A stretch of DNA of 5,158 bases from JBGPML01 sp041486955 (lineage in GTDB: Bacteria > Patescibacteriota > UBA1384 > 2-12-FULL-50-11 > DASWYB01), in NCBI GenBank assembly GCA_041486955.1, contig JBGPML010000056.1:1-5158 (forward strand). Direction: 5' to 3'. Both the position numbers and the translations under genes were made by a program. Shown piece by piece: positions 1 to 5,158 of the stretch; the stretch's first letter is position 1; each line of letters opens with the position of its first letter. The notes under the pieces were generated by a model. It had not been told where the DNA came from. It saw nothing but the letters and a program-made list of their open reading frames with translations, and did not search any database.

Positions 1-1479
1 CTCTACACGGGTTTTGGCAGCTTGATACCGGAAAAATCATCTAGTTATTCGTGCTATATTGGCTCATTAGATAAGATTGGGCTCAATGCCGATGGTGTCT
101 CGCGCAGTTATATCATCAGCGCCCAACCCTTTATGGCCGATTATATTGTCTTAACCCAGGCTATTGCTCCGAATAGTAATCCTGTAGCCGGCTTAATTTC
201 AGATATTAAGGTTTATGGCATCGAAGCCAAAGAGACGAACTTGGATCCCAATGTTTTGCAGGGAATCTTAACTGATGAACAAAATAAAACGCTTCGAGAT
301 GTGCCCATTGCCGTTACCGATGGCTCGAGAACTATCAAACTAGATGTGACAGATAAGAATGGAAAGTATCGCATCAACGACATTCCCAAAGGTACCTATG
401 ATATTAAAGTCTTGAACGTCGGGTCTTCCGCGCCATCGACCGAAAAAGTCACCTTTGCCCTCAACGCCGGTGAAAATCAGAAAAAAAACCTCAAAGTTTC
501 TCCCAAGAAATCATATAAATTAATCCTATTTTCGAGTGAATACAATATTACGAGTGATCTCTACAGTAATAAACGACTGAAAGATGTGACCTACAAGGTA
601 TACACCTATCCTGACAAAAAACTCTATGCCGAAGTAAAGAATAATAATGCCTCGGCCTATGCCCTGCTCAATAATATCCCCAAAGGACAGTATACCTTCC
701 AAGCCAATAAATCAGGCTATAAGACCAACGAAATTACCTTCAATATCGCTAATGATAGCAGTATTTTTGTCCCGATTCGTAGGACAAAAACTAATTGTAA
801 GAACTATCCTTCCTTCGGCTTTAACGACGTTTGGGTTTGTGGCGATGTTGTTTCGGATGCTGACTCACCTGCCTTTCAAGATCGTCTGCAAAAGATAGTC
901 GGGTGGACTGCCCGTTTTAAGACCGAGTATAACATTCCCAGTATGCCATCGCAGATTGTGGTTGAATCGAGTTCAGTCACTAATGCTTTTTATTCCATTC
1001 CGGCTGGCAATCCTGCTGTCTGCCCACCTCAGGCAATTGATGAAGGCGACGGGCCGAAAAACACCGACACCCTCTTCGTATCCAGCCAATACATTACCCA
1101 GATGCCAGAATATTATGCCTACTTAATGGTGGCCCATGAGTCTGGGCATATTGTCGACTTTTATGCCGGAAGATGCGTCCCAGCCAATTCTCGCTCGTCT
1201 CAAAAAGATTTCGTCACGCTCCGCAATGCATTGAAGAATAATCCGACCCTGTTTGATACCATTCTGAAGGAAGGGACCTATAAAGGTTCAGACCCGACAG
1301 CCGGGCATCCATCTGCCAACATGTACGAAACCTACGCCTCTTTGTTTAACATTTGCTACAATTTCAAACCTGAATTCAAGCAAAAGCTCCAAGCCTATCC
1401 GCCCGATTTCCAAAAAGTGATTGGACAGATGGCCAATATTAGCCAAGAAGGAAAAGCAAAATGTTTCGATGGTATTTGA
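1..1479 (+). CDS. Putative secreted multi-domain zinc metallopeptidase, 5'-truncated
   Basis: The reading frame is open from base 1 (codons read L-Y-T-G-F-G-S before the TTG at 22), so this is the C-terminal 492 residues of a longer protein whose start lies outside the window. Numbering window codons, residues 1 to about 75 end in ISDIKVYGIE, resembling the last strands of a galactose-binding-like beta-sandwich (weak). Residues about 86-166 form a carboxypeptidase-regulatory-like domain (DIPKGTY at 127-133). Residues about 171-260 form a second one (NIPKGQY at 225-231). The rest (about 262-492) holds HESGH at 379-383, a gluzincin-type zinc-binding HExxH, with E443 in MYETYASLF, 60 residues on, as candidate third ligand. 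Six cysteines in this part (266, 280, 341, 392, 452, 488) would allow three disulfides, fitting an extracellular enzyme. Substrate unknown. The signal peptide, if any, is outside the window. The gene is followed by an overlapping partner gene. Confidence 0.88.
   Translation, partial: LYTGFGSLIPEKSSSYSCYIGSLDKIGLNADGVSRSYIISAQPFMADYIVLTQAIAPNSNPVAGLISDIKVYGIEAKETNLDPNVLQGILTDEQNKTLRDVPIAVTDGSRTIKLDVTDKNGKYRINDIPKGTYDIKVLNVGSSAPSTEKVTFALNAGENQKKNLKVSPKKSYKLILFSSEYNITSDLYSNKRLKDVTYKVYTYPDKKLYAEVKNNNASAYALLNNIPKGQYTFQANKSGYKTNEITFNIANDSSIFVPIRRTKTNCKNYPSFGFNDVWVCGDVVSDADSPAFQDRLQKIVGWTARFKTEYNIPSMPSQIVVESSSVTNAFYSIPAGNPAVCPPQAIDEGDGPKNTDTLFVSSQYITQMPEYYAYLMVAHESGHIVDFYAGRCVPANSRSSQKDFVTLRNALKNNPTLFDTILKEGTYKGSDPTAGHPSANMYETYASLFNICYNFKPEFKQKLQAYPPDFQKVIGQMANISQEGKAKCFDGI
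1447..1453 (+). promoter_or_regulatory. Shine-Dalgarno for the DUF4214 gene
   Basis: GAAGGAA lies 7 nt upstream of the ATG at 1461, inside the end of the preceding gene. It decides the start: the alternative ATG at 1479, which shares one base with the upstream TGA stop, has no purine-rich stretch at a suitable distance. Confidence 0.6.
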
Positions 1480-2354
1480 TGTCTCCGAGAGCAAAAATCG
1501 TGACAGCCATCGCCGCTCTCTTTTTAACAGCCGTGGCCGTTTACTTTGCGGTTTCCGTCATCCGACCATCGGCCGATGAGTTAAGCGGAGACACGAAAAC
1601 GAATGCCGTGATTTGGGGCATATTACGGGATTCAAGCGGTAGACCCCTCAGCAACATCTTGGTCCGACTTGGAACCCAATCTGCTGTCTCAGATGCGGAT
1701 GGTCGATATATCATTACAACCGAAGAAGTTGGGCGATTCCCAATCTACTTCGATGGTGTTGACTCTTCACTGATGTATCAAGCCAACGATGATGAAGGAG
1801 CGGTAATGGTAATCAATAGACTCGATCAGGAGCTGAACTATACCTTAACTCAGCTGCCAGGATCAGTGCTGAGTAGTGACACGGCCGTTGTCACGCCGAC
1901 TCCATCAAGTTCACCGTCCACTTCACCGACCTCAAACCCTTCTACAACGACGGATGGAAAATGTTCGCTGGATTCGGTCAAGAATTTGCCTGCGACGAAA
2001 GAGAATGCGATTAAATACACCTATCAGCTCATGCTGTGTCGGGAAGCCGATGCTCCTGGACTTGGTGGCTGGACCGGTTTGGTTAACTCCGGACAAGTGG
2101 CCGTGAGCCAATTACCACTCAAATTTTACCAATCATCTGAGTTTCAAACGAATAACAAAATAAGTTCGTTGTCGAATTATGACTTTGTCATCTTCTTGTA
2201 TCAAAAGCTTCTCCAGCGCGAATACGACCCGGGCGGATTGGGGCATTGGGTAAACCTTCTCGAAAAGAATGCCACACGGGAATTTGTGGTTACCGGGTTT
2301 ATCGACTCTGATGAATTCAAACAGAAGCATCCGATTTACAGCCAAGCGAAATAA
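1461..2354 (+). CDS. Membrane-anchored protein with beta-sandwich domain and two DUF4214 repeats
   Basis: 297 residues. A short basic N-terminus is followed by a transmembrane segment or uncleaved signal anchor (about 13-34), placing the rest outside the cytoplasm. Residues about 48-135 look like a carboxypeptidase-regulatory-like domain (GILRDSSGRPLSNILVRL, then SDADGRYIITT), the same fold type as in the upstream gene. Residues about 142-167 are a Thr/Ser/Pro-rich linker typical of surface proteins. Residues about 168-297 carry two DUF4214-type repeats: Y-x-L-M-L-C-R-E-A-D-x-P-G-L-G-G-W near 186-203, and LYQKLLQREYDPGGLGHW in the second, which begins near Y240; each ends in a SSEF or SDEF motif. 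DUF4214 occurs in many large extracellular bacterial proteins and its role is not settled. C168 and C193 could pair. The gene overlaps the metallopeptidase gene by 19 nt, so the two are probably co-transcribed and translationally linked. It ends in tandem stops (TAATAA). No hairpin terminator is visible after it. Confidence 0.9.
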   Translation: MFRWYLMSPRAKIVTAIAALFLTAVAVYFAVSVIRPSADELSGDTKTNAVIWGILRDSSGRPLSNILVRLGTQSAVSDADGRYIITTEEVGRFPIYFDGVDSSLMYQANDDEGAVMVINRLDQELNYTLTQLPGSVLSSDTAVVTPTPSSSPSTSPTSNPSTTTDGKCSLDSVKNLPATKENAIKYTYQLMLCREADAPGLGGWTGLVNSGQVAVSQLPLKFYQSSEFQTNNKISSLSNYDFVIFLYQKLLQREYDPGGLGHWVNLLEKNATREFVVTGFIDSDEFKQKHPIYSQAK

Positions 2355-2400
2355 TAATTTCTCCGTGTGATTGTATTTTAGCCATATATTTATACTTTTG

Positions 2401-2409
2401 TGCTAGTAT
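2401..2409 (+). promoter_or_regulatory. Extended -10 promoter of the hydrolase gene, probably leaderless
   Basis: TGC followed by TAGTAT (4 of 6 matches to TATAAT) ends 6 nt before the ATG at 2416, so transcription would begin at or next to the A of the start codon. An overlapping alternative -10 is TATAAG at 2407-2412. No good -35 is seen at 16-18 nt, as is often true of extended -10 promoters. The AAGG at 2410-2413 is too close to the ATG to act as a Shine-Dalgarno. Confidence 0.45.
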
Positions 2410-2415
2410 AAGGTC

Positions 2416-3090
2416 ATGGAAAAATTCAGTTATAAAACACCAGATGGAGTGACGATTCACGGTATCCATAACTCACCGTCATCCATTGCAAAGACAGTTA
2501 TATGCTTTCATATGATGCCTGCGACTAAAGAGAGTTATATCCCGTTGATGCAGGAGTTGGAAAAGGTCAGTTGGCTTGCGGCGGCAATTGATTTTCGCGG
2601 ACATGGTGAAAGTACAGAAAACAGGACACTAGATTGGCACAATTTTGATGAGGATGAACATCAAAAGTACTTAATTGATGCTGAGGCGTTGTATGAAGAG
2701 ATGTTAAAAATGGGCAAAATTGACGCCTTAGTTGGTGCGAGTATTGGAGCTAATATATCGCTCGTCATGCAAGCCAAATACAAGATCGCATCATCAGTGC
2801 TGCTTTCTCCTGGTTTGGAATATCATGGGATTGAAACAATACCATCAGCTAAACATTTGGACTATAACCAATCATGTTATATCGTTGCTGCCGAAGAAAA
2901 ACGGAGTCCCCAATTACCGAGAGAAGCGCAAATTCTCTTTAATACGCTTGTAACCTCCCAAAAACAGATCGACATTTACCCAGAAGATCTCCACGGCACC
3001 AATATTATCAATGACTATCCCGATCGGATCAATAAAGTAGTTACTTGGTTAAATGAAAATAGCCAACAGCAAATGAAATACCAGGAATAA
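2416..3090 (+). CDS. Alpha/beta hydrolase (serine hydrolase, S33/dienelactone-hydrolase-like)
   Basis: 224 residues, no signal peptide, so probably cytoplasmic. The alpha/beta-hydrolase landmarks are in order: a strand followed by H32 in VICFHMMPA (HG-type oxyanion region), DFRGHGES at 59-66 (the usual D-x-R-G-H-G-x-S turn), the nucleophile elbow GASIG at 107-111 with S109, a candidate acid in AAEEKRS (E160 or E161, where the family more often has Asp), and the catalytic His H193 in EDLHGTNI. The length is short for the family and there is little room for a cap domain. The likely reaction is ester, thioester or amide hydrolysis; the substrate cannot be read from sequence. It appears to have its own promoter, separate from the surface operon 61 nt upstream. 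Its last 50 nt overlap the 3' end of the convergent minus-strand gene. Confidence 0.88.
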   Translation: MEKFSYKTPDGVTIHGIHNSPSSIAKTVICFHMMPATKESYIPLMQELEKVSWLAAAIDFRGHGESTENRTLDWHNFDEDEHQKYLIDAEALYEEMLKMGKIDALVGASIGANISLVMQAKYKIASSVLLSPGLEYHGIETIPSAKHLDYNQSCYIVAAEEKRSPQLPREAQILFNTLVTSQKQIDIYPEDLHGTNIINDYPDRINKVVTWLNENSQQQMKYQE

Positions 3091-3514
3091 TTCGAATATG
3101 AATTTTTCCTAAATATGTATCTGGCGCAGTTTGAACAATTTCATCAAGAATAAACTTTAGCCACCAAGGATTGCCAGCGATATTGTAATCGATTCGCTCG
3201 ACTTCGACTGATTTATCGCGCAGTCCTTTTGCAGTGTAAGTTTTGAATGGATATCTTTGGACGATTTCGCTGGATTGAGGATCAATAAAGTTATTCTTGC
3301 CAGCGCTGTGGGTTGTATCGAAAGTTTTCCCTCGCCAGTTGGTCTTGAGTCCAGTAACTGTTCCGTTATATGCCCCGTCAGGTAAAGGTGAAGGTACGGT
3401 TCCTGCCAAAAAGTTTTTTTGATTCACGCTATGCTGAGTTTTATACGTTCGAATCCAACCAAAAACGACGAAAATGAGGATAATGACTAAAAGAATAATG
3501 AGAACAATTTTCAT
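3041..3514 (-). CDS. Small membrane-anchored protein of unknown function
   Basis: 157 residues from the ATG at 3514. I reject the longer frame from 3595 because its extra 27 codons translate a terminator hairpin and a promoter, and a perfect TATAAT sits 6 nt upstream of this ATG. Residues 2-22 are a strongly hydrophobic helix with no lipobox cysteine, so the protein is an N-terminally anchored membrane protein, with the rest probably outside. The remaining domain of about 130 residues contains PDGAYNG (45-51), NPWWLKFILDEI (115-126), YLGKIHIRI (134-142) and GYFHL (151-155). The pattern DG-x-Y-x-G, PWWL, DEIVQ, YLGK, GYF looks like a conserved uncharacterised family I have the impression of having seen in other bacteria, but I cannot name it. 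The gene is monocistronic by position: a terminator stands just before its promoter, and its 3' end overlaps the hydrolase gene by 50 bp. Confidence 0.8.
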   Translation of the reverse strand: MKIVLIILLVIILIFVVFGWIRTYKTQHSVNQKNFLAGTVPSPLPDGAYNGTVTGLKTNWRGKTFDTTHSAGKNNFIDPQSSEIVQRYPFKTYTAKGLRDKSVEVERIDYNIAGNPWWLKFILDEIVQTAPDTYLGKIHIRIIPGISFAVGYFHLTK

Positions 3515-3520
3515 ACTATT

Positions 3521-3549
3521 ATTATAGAAGGAACAGGCATAAACAGCAA
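3521..3549 (-). promoter_or_regulatory. Sigma70-type promoter of the membrane-protein gene, leaderless
   Basis: Read on the minus strand: TTGCTG (3549-3544; 3 of 6 to TTGACA), a 17-nt spacer, and a perfect TATAAT (3526-3521). The -10 ends 6 nt before the ATG at 3514, so the predicted +1 is the A of the start codon. There is no Shine-Dalgarno between them. Confidence 0.65.
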
Positions 3550-3550
3550 G

Positions 3551-3591
3551 AAAAAACCGTCCACATTCGCCAGCCGGCGGAAGGTGAACGG
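3551..3591 (-). terminator. Intrinsic terminator of the 127-residue orphan gene
   Basis: On the minus strand an imperfect hairpin (arms 3591-3576 and 3571-3557, loop GGCT at 3575-3572) is followed at once by TTTTTT (3556-3551) and then CTT. The stem runs about 15 bp with two non-Watson-Crick positions and one bulge. It begins 35 nt after the TGA stop at 3627-3629. On the + strand no T-run follows, so it acts in one direction. Confidence 0.75.
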
Positions 3592-3626
3592 CCAAGATAC
3601 GACAGTAACCTTTGTATCCCCTGATG

Positions 3627-4010
3627 TCAGACTGAGATTAAATCTTCTTCCATCTGAAGATAGGTAGCGATATCCTGCCGGACATCGTCTTCTGAGAAGT
3701 CTTCTGGAATAATGTATCCCGGAAGGTCGACAACAAGCTCGCGGGCACCGGCCTCAAGCGTAAACGTCACGCTTATGAGTTGGGTCGAAGCCAAGCAAAA
3801 GAGACATTGTCGCATTTCCCAGTCGAGTCGTAAGACTTCTTCCAGACCAGACGAGAGAGGTTCATTTCCAATCTTGCCTTGAACGAACCCATCTGGCCCG
3901 TATTCGCCGGATTCGGTCAGCCCGTCGAATGGTTCTGGTAACGGAAGCCTTACAACAACCCTGTCTTCCCTGATGTCTAACTTCATCTCAACATGTCTCA
4001 GGGGCAACAT
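3627..4010 (-). CDS. Acidic hypothetical protein, 127 residues
   Basis: I do not recognise this protein. I chose the ATG at 4010 because AGGAGG lies 4 nt upstream; the frame extends to an ATG at 4067, but those 19 extra residues cover the Shine-Dalgarno and leader. The product is rich in Asp and Glu, especially at the C-terminus (PEDFSEDDVRQDI, then MEEDL). It has no signal peptide or membrane helix and is probably a small soluble protein. Beta-like stretches (DRVVVRLPLPEP, ISVTFTLEAG, RELVVDLPGYI) suggest a mostly beta fold. One CxxC (C69, C72, in QCLFCLAS) is present, too little to argue for a zinc site. It is divergent from the 193-residue orphan gene across a 172-bp spacer and has its own terminator. 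A weak extended -10 lies about 56 nt upstream. Confidence 0.7.
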   Translation of the reverse strand: MLPLRHVEMKLDIREDRVVVRLPLPEPFDGLTESGEYGPDGFVQGKIGNEPLSSGLEEVLRLDWEMRQCLFCLASTQLISVTFTLEAGARELVVDLPGYIIPEDFSEDDVRQDIATYLQMEEDLISV

Positions 4011-4014
4011 CTTA

Positions 4015-4020
4015 CCTCCT
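4015..4020 (-). promoter_or_regulatory. Strong Shine-Dalgarno deciding the start at 4010
   Basis: A perfect AGGAGG on the minus strand, 4 nt before the ATG. The spacing is slightly short, but nothing similar precedes the ATG at 4067. Confidence 0.7.
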
Positions 4021-4065
4021 GTCCTGCAAAATGACCCAATTGTCACTACGCCACAGGACCGGTTC

Positions 4066-4074
4066 ACTCTATCA
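4066..4074 (-). promoter_or_regulatory. Possible weak promoter of the 127-residue orphan gene
   Basis: On the minus strand TGA precedes TAGAGT (4 of 6 to TATAAT), an extended -10 form. The -35 region at a 17-nt spacing is only a T-run. It would give a leader of roughly 50 nt carrying the Shine-Dalgarno. This is tentative; it is the best candidate in the spacer on this strand. Confidence 0.25.
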
Positions 4075-4113
4075 CAAAAAGAATGATCAAAAAAGCCAAT
4101 GGCAATCTCATTC

Positions 4114-4142
4114 TTGAAGAAATGGTTAAAGTTGTGTATAAT
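4114..4142 (+). promoter_or_regulatory. Sigma70-type promoter of the 193-residue orphan gene
   Basis: TTGAAG (4114-4119), a 17-nt spacer and a perfect TATAAT (4137-4142). The predicted start near 4149 gives a leader of about 34 nt with a Shine-Dalgarno, so this gene is leadered, unlike three neighbours. Confidence 0.7.
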
Positions 4143-4169
4143 CTATCCAACAAACTGACGGTCTGGAAA

Positions 4170-4176
4170 GGGAGGA
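4170..4176 (+). promoter_or_regulatory. Shine-Dalgarno deciding the start at 4183
   Basis: GGGAGGA lies 6 nt upstream of the ATG at 4183. It lies between the promoter and the start, and supports this frame over an overlapping frame that opens at 4083 upstream of the promoter. Confidence 0.7.
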
Positions 4177-4182
4177 ATCCGA

Positions 4183-4764
4183 ATGCCCGCACCTCGGTAT
4201 TGGGATGTTACCGTGTCAGTCCGAAAACCGTCCGAAAAAAGGTATGCGGCGAGTGTCTACTACGATTGGCGATGGATAAGATCGCCTGAACCGCAATACG
4301 AAATGTCGTTTTGCCACGCAAACCTCGGAGCAGTGAAGATACGTTTCAAGCCGATGCAAAGTGGAACACCGGCGGATGGCACATTGAGCGAGACTATGTT
4401 CCAGCAGGAGTGGTGGCGTGTGTGCTGGGCTAAAACGGAAAAAGCTCTCGAAAACTTCCATTTGGCCATGACCAGGTTGGTCTTGGAGGATGAAGTCAGC
4501 CGCCGACGCAAAGGCAAAACGGGGCCGATATGGGAATTTACCATTTATCTATGTTTGGGGCGTGAAACTGAGCCACCAAACGGTATCAGCCTCTCCGCCT
4601 GGGATGACATCCGAGGGCTTGAAAAGGGGCGATGTTCCATCCCGATCGGGCTGCTCGACCCTGTACCGCCTATTGTCTCAATCGAGGCCGAAATCCTGGC
4701 GTTTATTAGGAAATTGGGGGCCGAACCGACTAAGATCATCAATCCAAAAAGGAAGAAAAAATAG
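4183..4764 (+). CDS. Hypothetical protein, 193 residues, basic C-terminus
   Basis: I do not recognise this protein. Promoter, Shine-Dalgarno and terminator all agree with this frame, so it is a real transcription unit. It has no signal peptide or membrane helix. It is rich in Trp and Tyr near the N-terminus (RYWDVTVSV, VYYDWRWIRSPEPQY) and again around QQEWWRVCWAKTEKALENF, followed by a likely amphipathic helix (TEKALENFHLAMTRLVLEDEVSRRRKGK). The tail is strongly basic (PKRKKK), which could bind nucleic acid or simply be an end-of-gene Lys run, since the A-rich codons overlap the terminator region. The coding sequence is visibly richer in G+C than the hydrolase gene (35 of 60 in bases 4561-4620 against 23 of 60 in 2701-2760). 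This could reflect different constraint or horizontal origin; two sampled lines do not decide it. Confidence 0.78.
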   Translation: MPAPRYWDVTVSVRKPSEKRYAASVYYDWRWIRSPEPQYEMSFCHANLGAVKIRFKPMQSGTPADGTLSETMFQQEWWRVCWAKTEKALENFHLAMTRLVLEDEVSRRRKGKTGPIWEFTIYLCLGRETEPPNGISLSAWDDIRGLEKGRCSIPIGLLDPVPPIVSIEAEILAFIRKLGAEPTKIINPKRKKK

Positions 4765-4790
4765 CAGCCCAGCCGGGCTGCTTTGTCGTT
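4763..4790 (+). terminator. Intrinsic terminator of the 193-residue orphan gene, possibly bidirectional
   Basis: A perfect 8-bp stem (agcagccc at 4763-4770, gggctgct at 4775-4782) with loop agcc, then a modest T-rich tail (ttgtcgtt). The 5' arm starts within the TAG stop codon. The A-run just upstream gives a better U-tract on the minus strand, so it could also stop transcription entering from the right. Confidence 0.75.
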
Positions 4791-4796
4791 AATACC

Positions 4797-4825
4797 TTCT
4801 CAAAACAGAGCATTTGTGCAATAGT
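4797..4825 (+). promoter_or_regulatory. Promoter of the helicase gene, extended -10, near-leaderless
   Basis: TTCTCA (4797-4802; 4 of 6 to TTGACA), a 17-nt spacer ending in TGC, and AATAGT (4820-4825; 4 of 6 to TATAAT). The -10 ends 5 nt before the first ATG (4831) and 8 nt before the second (4834). The predicted +1 falls within 4831-4834. No Shine-Dalgarno is present. Confidence 0.5.
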
Positions 4826-4830
4826 TCCTA

Positions 4831-5158
4831 ATGATGAACCAAGACGAATTGCTCAAAAATTATAAACGCGAGAAATCCAAGCTCAACCCTGAACAACGTC
4901 TGGCTGTAGAAACTATTGAAGGACCAGTTATGGTGTTGGCGGGACCGGGGACAGGCAAAACCCAAGTGTTAGCCTTTCGGATTGCCGAGATTTTGCAGCG
5001 AAGTGATGTGGCACCCAGGAATATTTTAGCTCTCACGTTTACAGAAAGTGGCGTGGCAGCCATGCGAGAGCGACTTGTTTCGCTTATTGGCGTTGCCGGT
5101 TACGGAGTTGGGATATATACCTTCCACAGCTTTGCTAATCGGGTCATTAATGATTCAG
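4831..5158 (+). CDS. UvrD/Rep-family (superfamily 1) ATP-dependent DNA helicase, 3'-truncated
   Basis: The first 109 residues of a longer protein that continues past the window end. The SF1A helicase motifs are in order: the Q motif LNPEQ (18-22, Q22), Walker A GPGTGKT (38-44), motif Ia region LALTFTESGVAAMRERL (66-82, with Ser-Gly where many members have Asn-Lys-Ala), and motif Ib YTFHSF (96-101). Members are 3'-5' translocases that unwind DNA in repair and replication restart. Some carry a C-terminal PD-(D/E)xK nuclease, which cannot be judged here. Two ATG codons are in tandem (4831 and 4834); the second fits leaderless initiation about as well as the first. The gene starts 41 nt after the preceding terminator hairpin's tail begins to fade, with its own promoter between. 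Confidence 0.93.
   Translation, partial: MMNQDELLKNYKREKSKLNPEQRLAVETIEGPVMVLAGPGTGKTQVLAFRIAEILQRSDVAPRNILALTFTESGVAAMRERLVSLIGVAGYGVGIYTFHSFANRVINDS

Noticed and set aside
22..24. TTG as the start codon of the metallopeptidase gene
   Set aside because: The frame is open to base 1 and the sequence begins in the middle of a domain, with no ribosome binding site before the TTG. The gene is simply cut by the window edge.
52..60. TGC TATATT, a good extended -10 match
   Set aside because: It lies inside coding sequence, no start codon with a fitting distance follows, and it is expected by chance in AT-rich DNA.
1479..1481. ATG overlapping the TGA stop as start of the DUF4214 gene
   Set aside because: The ATG at 1461 has a properly spaced GAAGGAA. 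The one at 1479 does not. It cannot be fully excluded, since the membrane helix is intact from either.
2355..2400. A terminator after the surface operon
   Set aside because: The stretch is AT-rich but I find no stem able to form a hairpin. Termination here may be factor-dependent or absent.
3557..3591. The hairpin as a mobile repeat (REP-like) or CRISPR repeat
   Set aside because: It occurs once in the window and is followed by a T-run on the minus strand just after a stop codon, so a terminator explains it fully.
4083..4289. 68-codon + strand frame in the divergent spacer
   Set aside because: It spans the TTGAAG/TATAAT promoter and the Shine-Dalgarno of the 193-residue gene, has no binding site of its own, and overlaps that gene in another frame.
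4216..4742. Several minus-strand frames opposite the 193-residue gene
   Set aside because: They are antisense to a gene supported by promoter, Shine-Dalgarno and terminator, and show no recognisable protein features.
4860..5063. 67-codon minus-strand frame
   Set aside because: It is antisense to the helicase motifs, which are unmistakable on the + strand.

Overview
The window most resembles a genome of the Candidate Phyla Radiation (Patescibacteria) or another small-genome bacterium. This is an inference from gene style, not a marker-based assignment. The genes are tightly packed, several start codons sit about 6 nt after a -10 box (suggesting leaderless mRNAs), and a UvrD/Rep-type helicase of the kind common in that group enters at the right edge. 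TGA is used as a stop, which argues against the Gracilibacteria/Absconditabacteria code.

Left part (1-2354, + strand): a two-gene cell-surface operon. The first gene is cut by the window edge. It encodes a multi-domain protein with two carboxypeptidase-regulatory-like beta-sandwich domains and a C-terminal putative zinc metallopeptidase domain (HESGH plus a downstream Glu). The second gene overlaps it by 19 nt. It encodes a membrane-anchored protein with one similar beta-sandwich domain, a Thr/Ser/Pro linker and two DUF4214-type repeats. Both products look extracytoplasmic, so joint action at the cell envelope is plausible but unproven.

Middle (2404-3595): a cytoplasmic alpha/beta hydrolase on the + strand converges on, and overlaps by 50 bp, a minus-strand gene for a small membrane-anchored protein of unknown function. 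Both appear to have leaderless promoters.

Right part (3551-4790): two divergent orphan genes of unknown function, one on each strand, each with a strong Shine-Dalgarno and its own intrinsic terminator. They look richer in G+C than the hydrolase region. The + strand gene has a near-ideal sigma70-type promoter. After its terminator comes a compact promoter and the 5' end of the helicase gene (4831 to the window end).

I saw no tRNA, rRNA, CRISPR array, transposase or clear riboswitch. No convincing new multi-gene system is visible. The points most worth a second look are the surface metallopeptidase/DUF4214 operon, the leaderless versus Shine-Dalgarno split among starts, and the divergent orphan pair.
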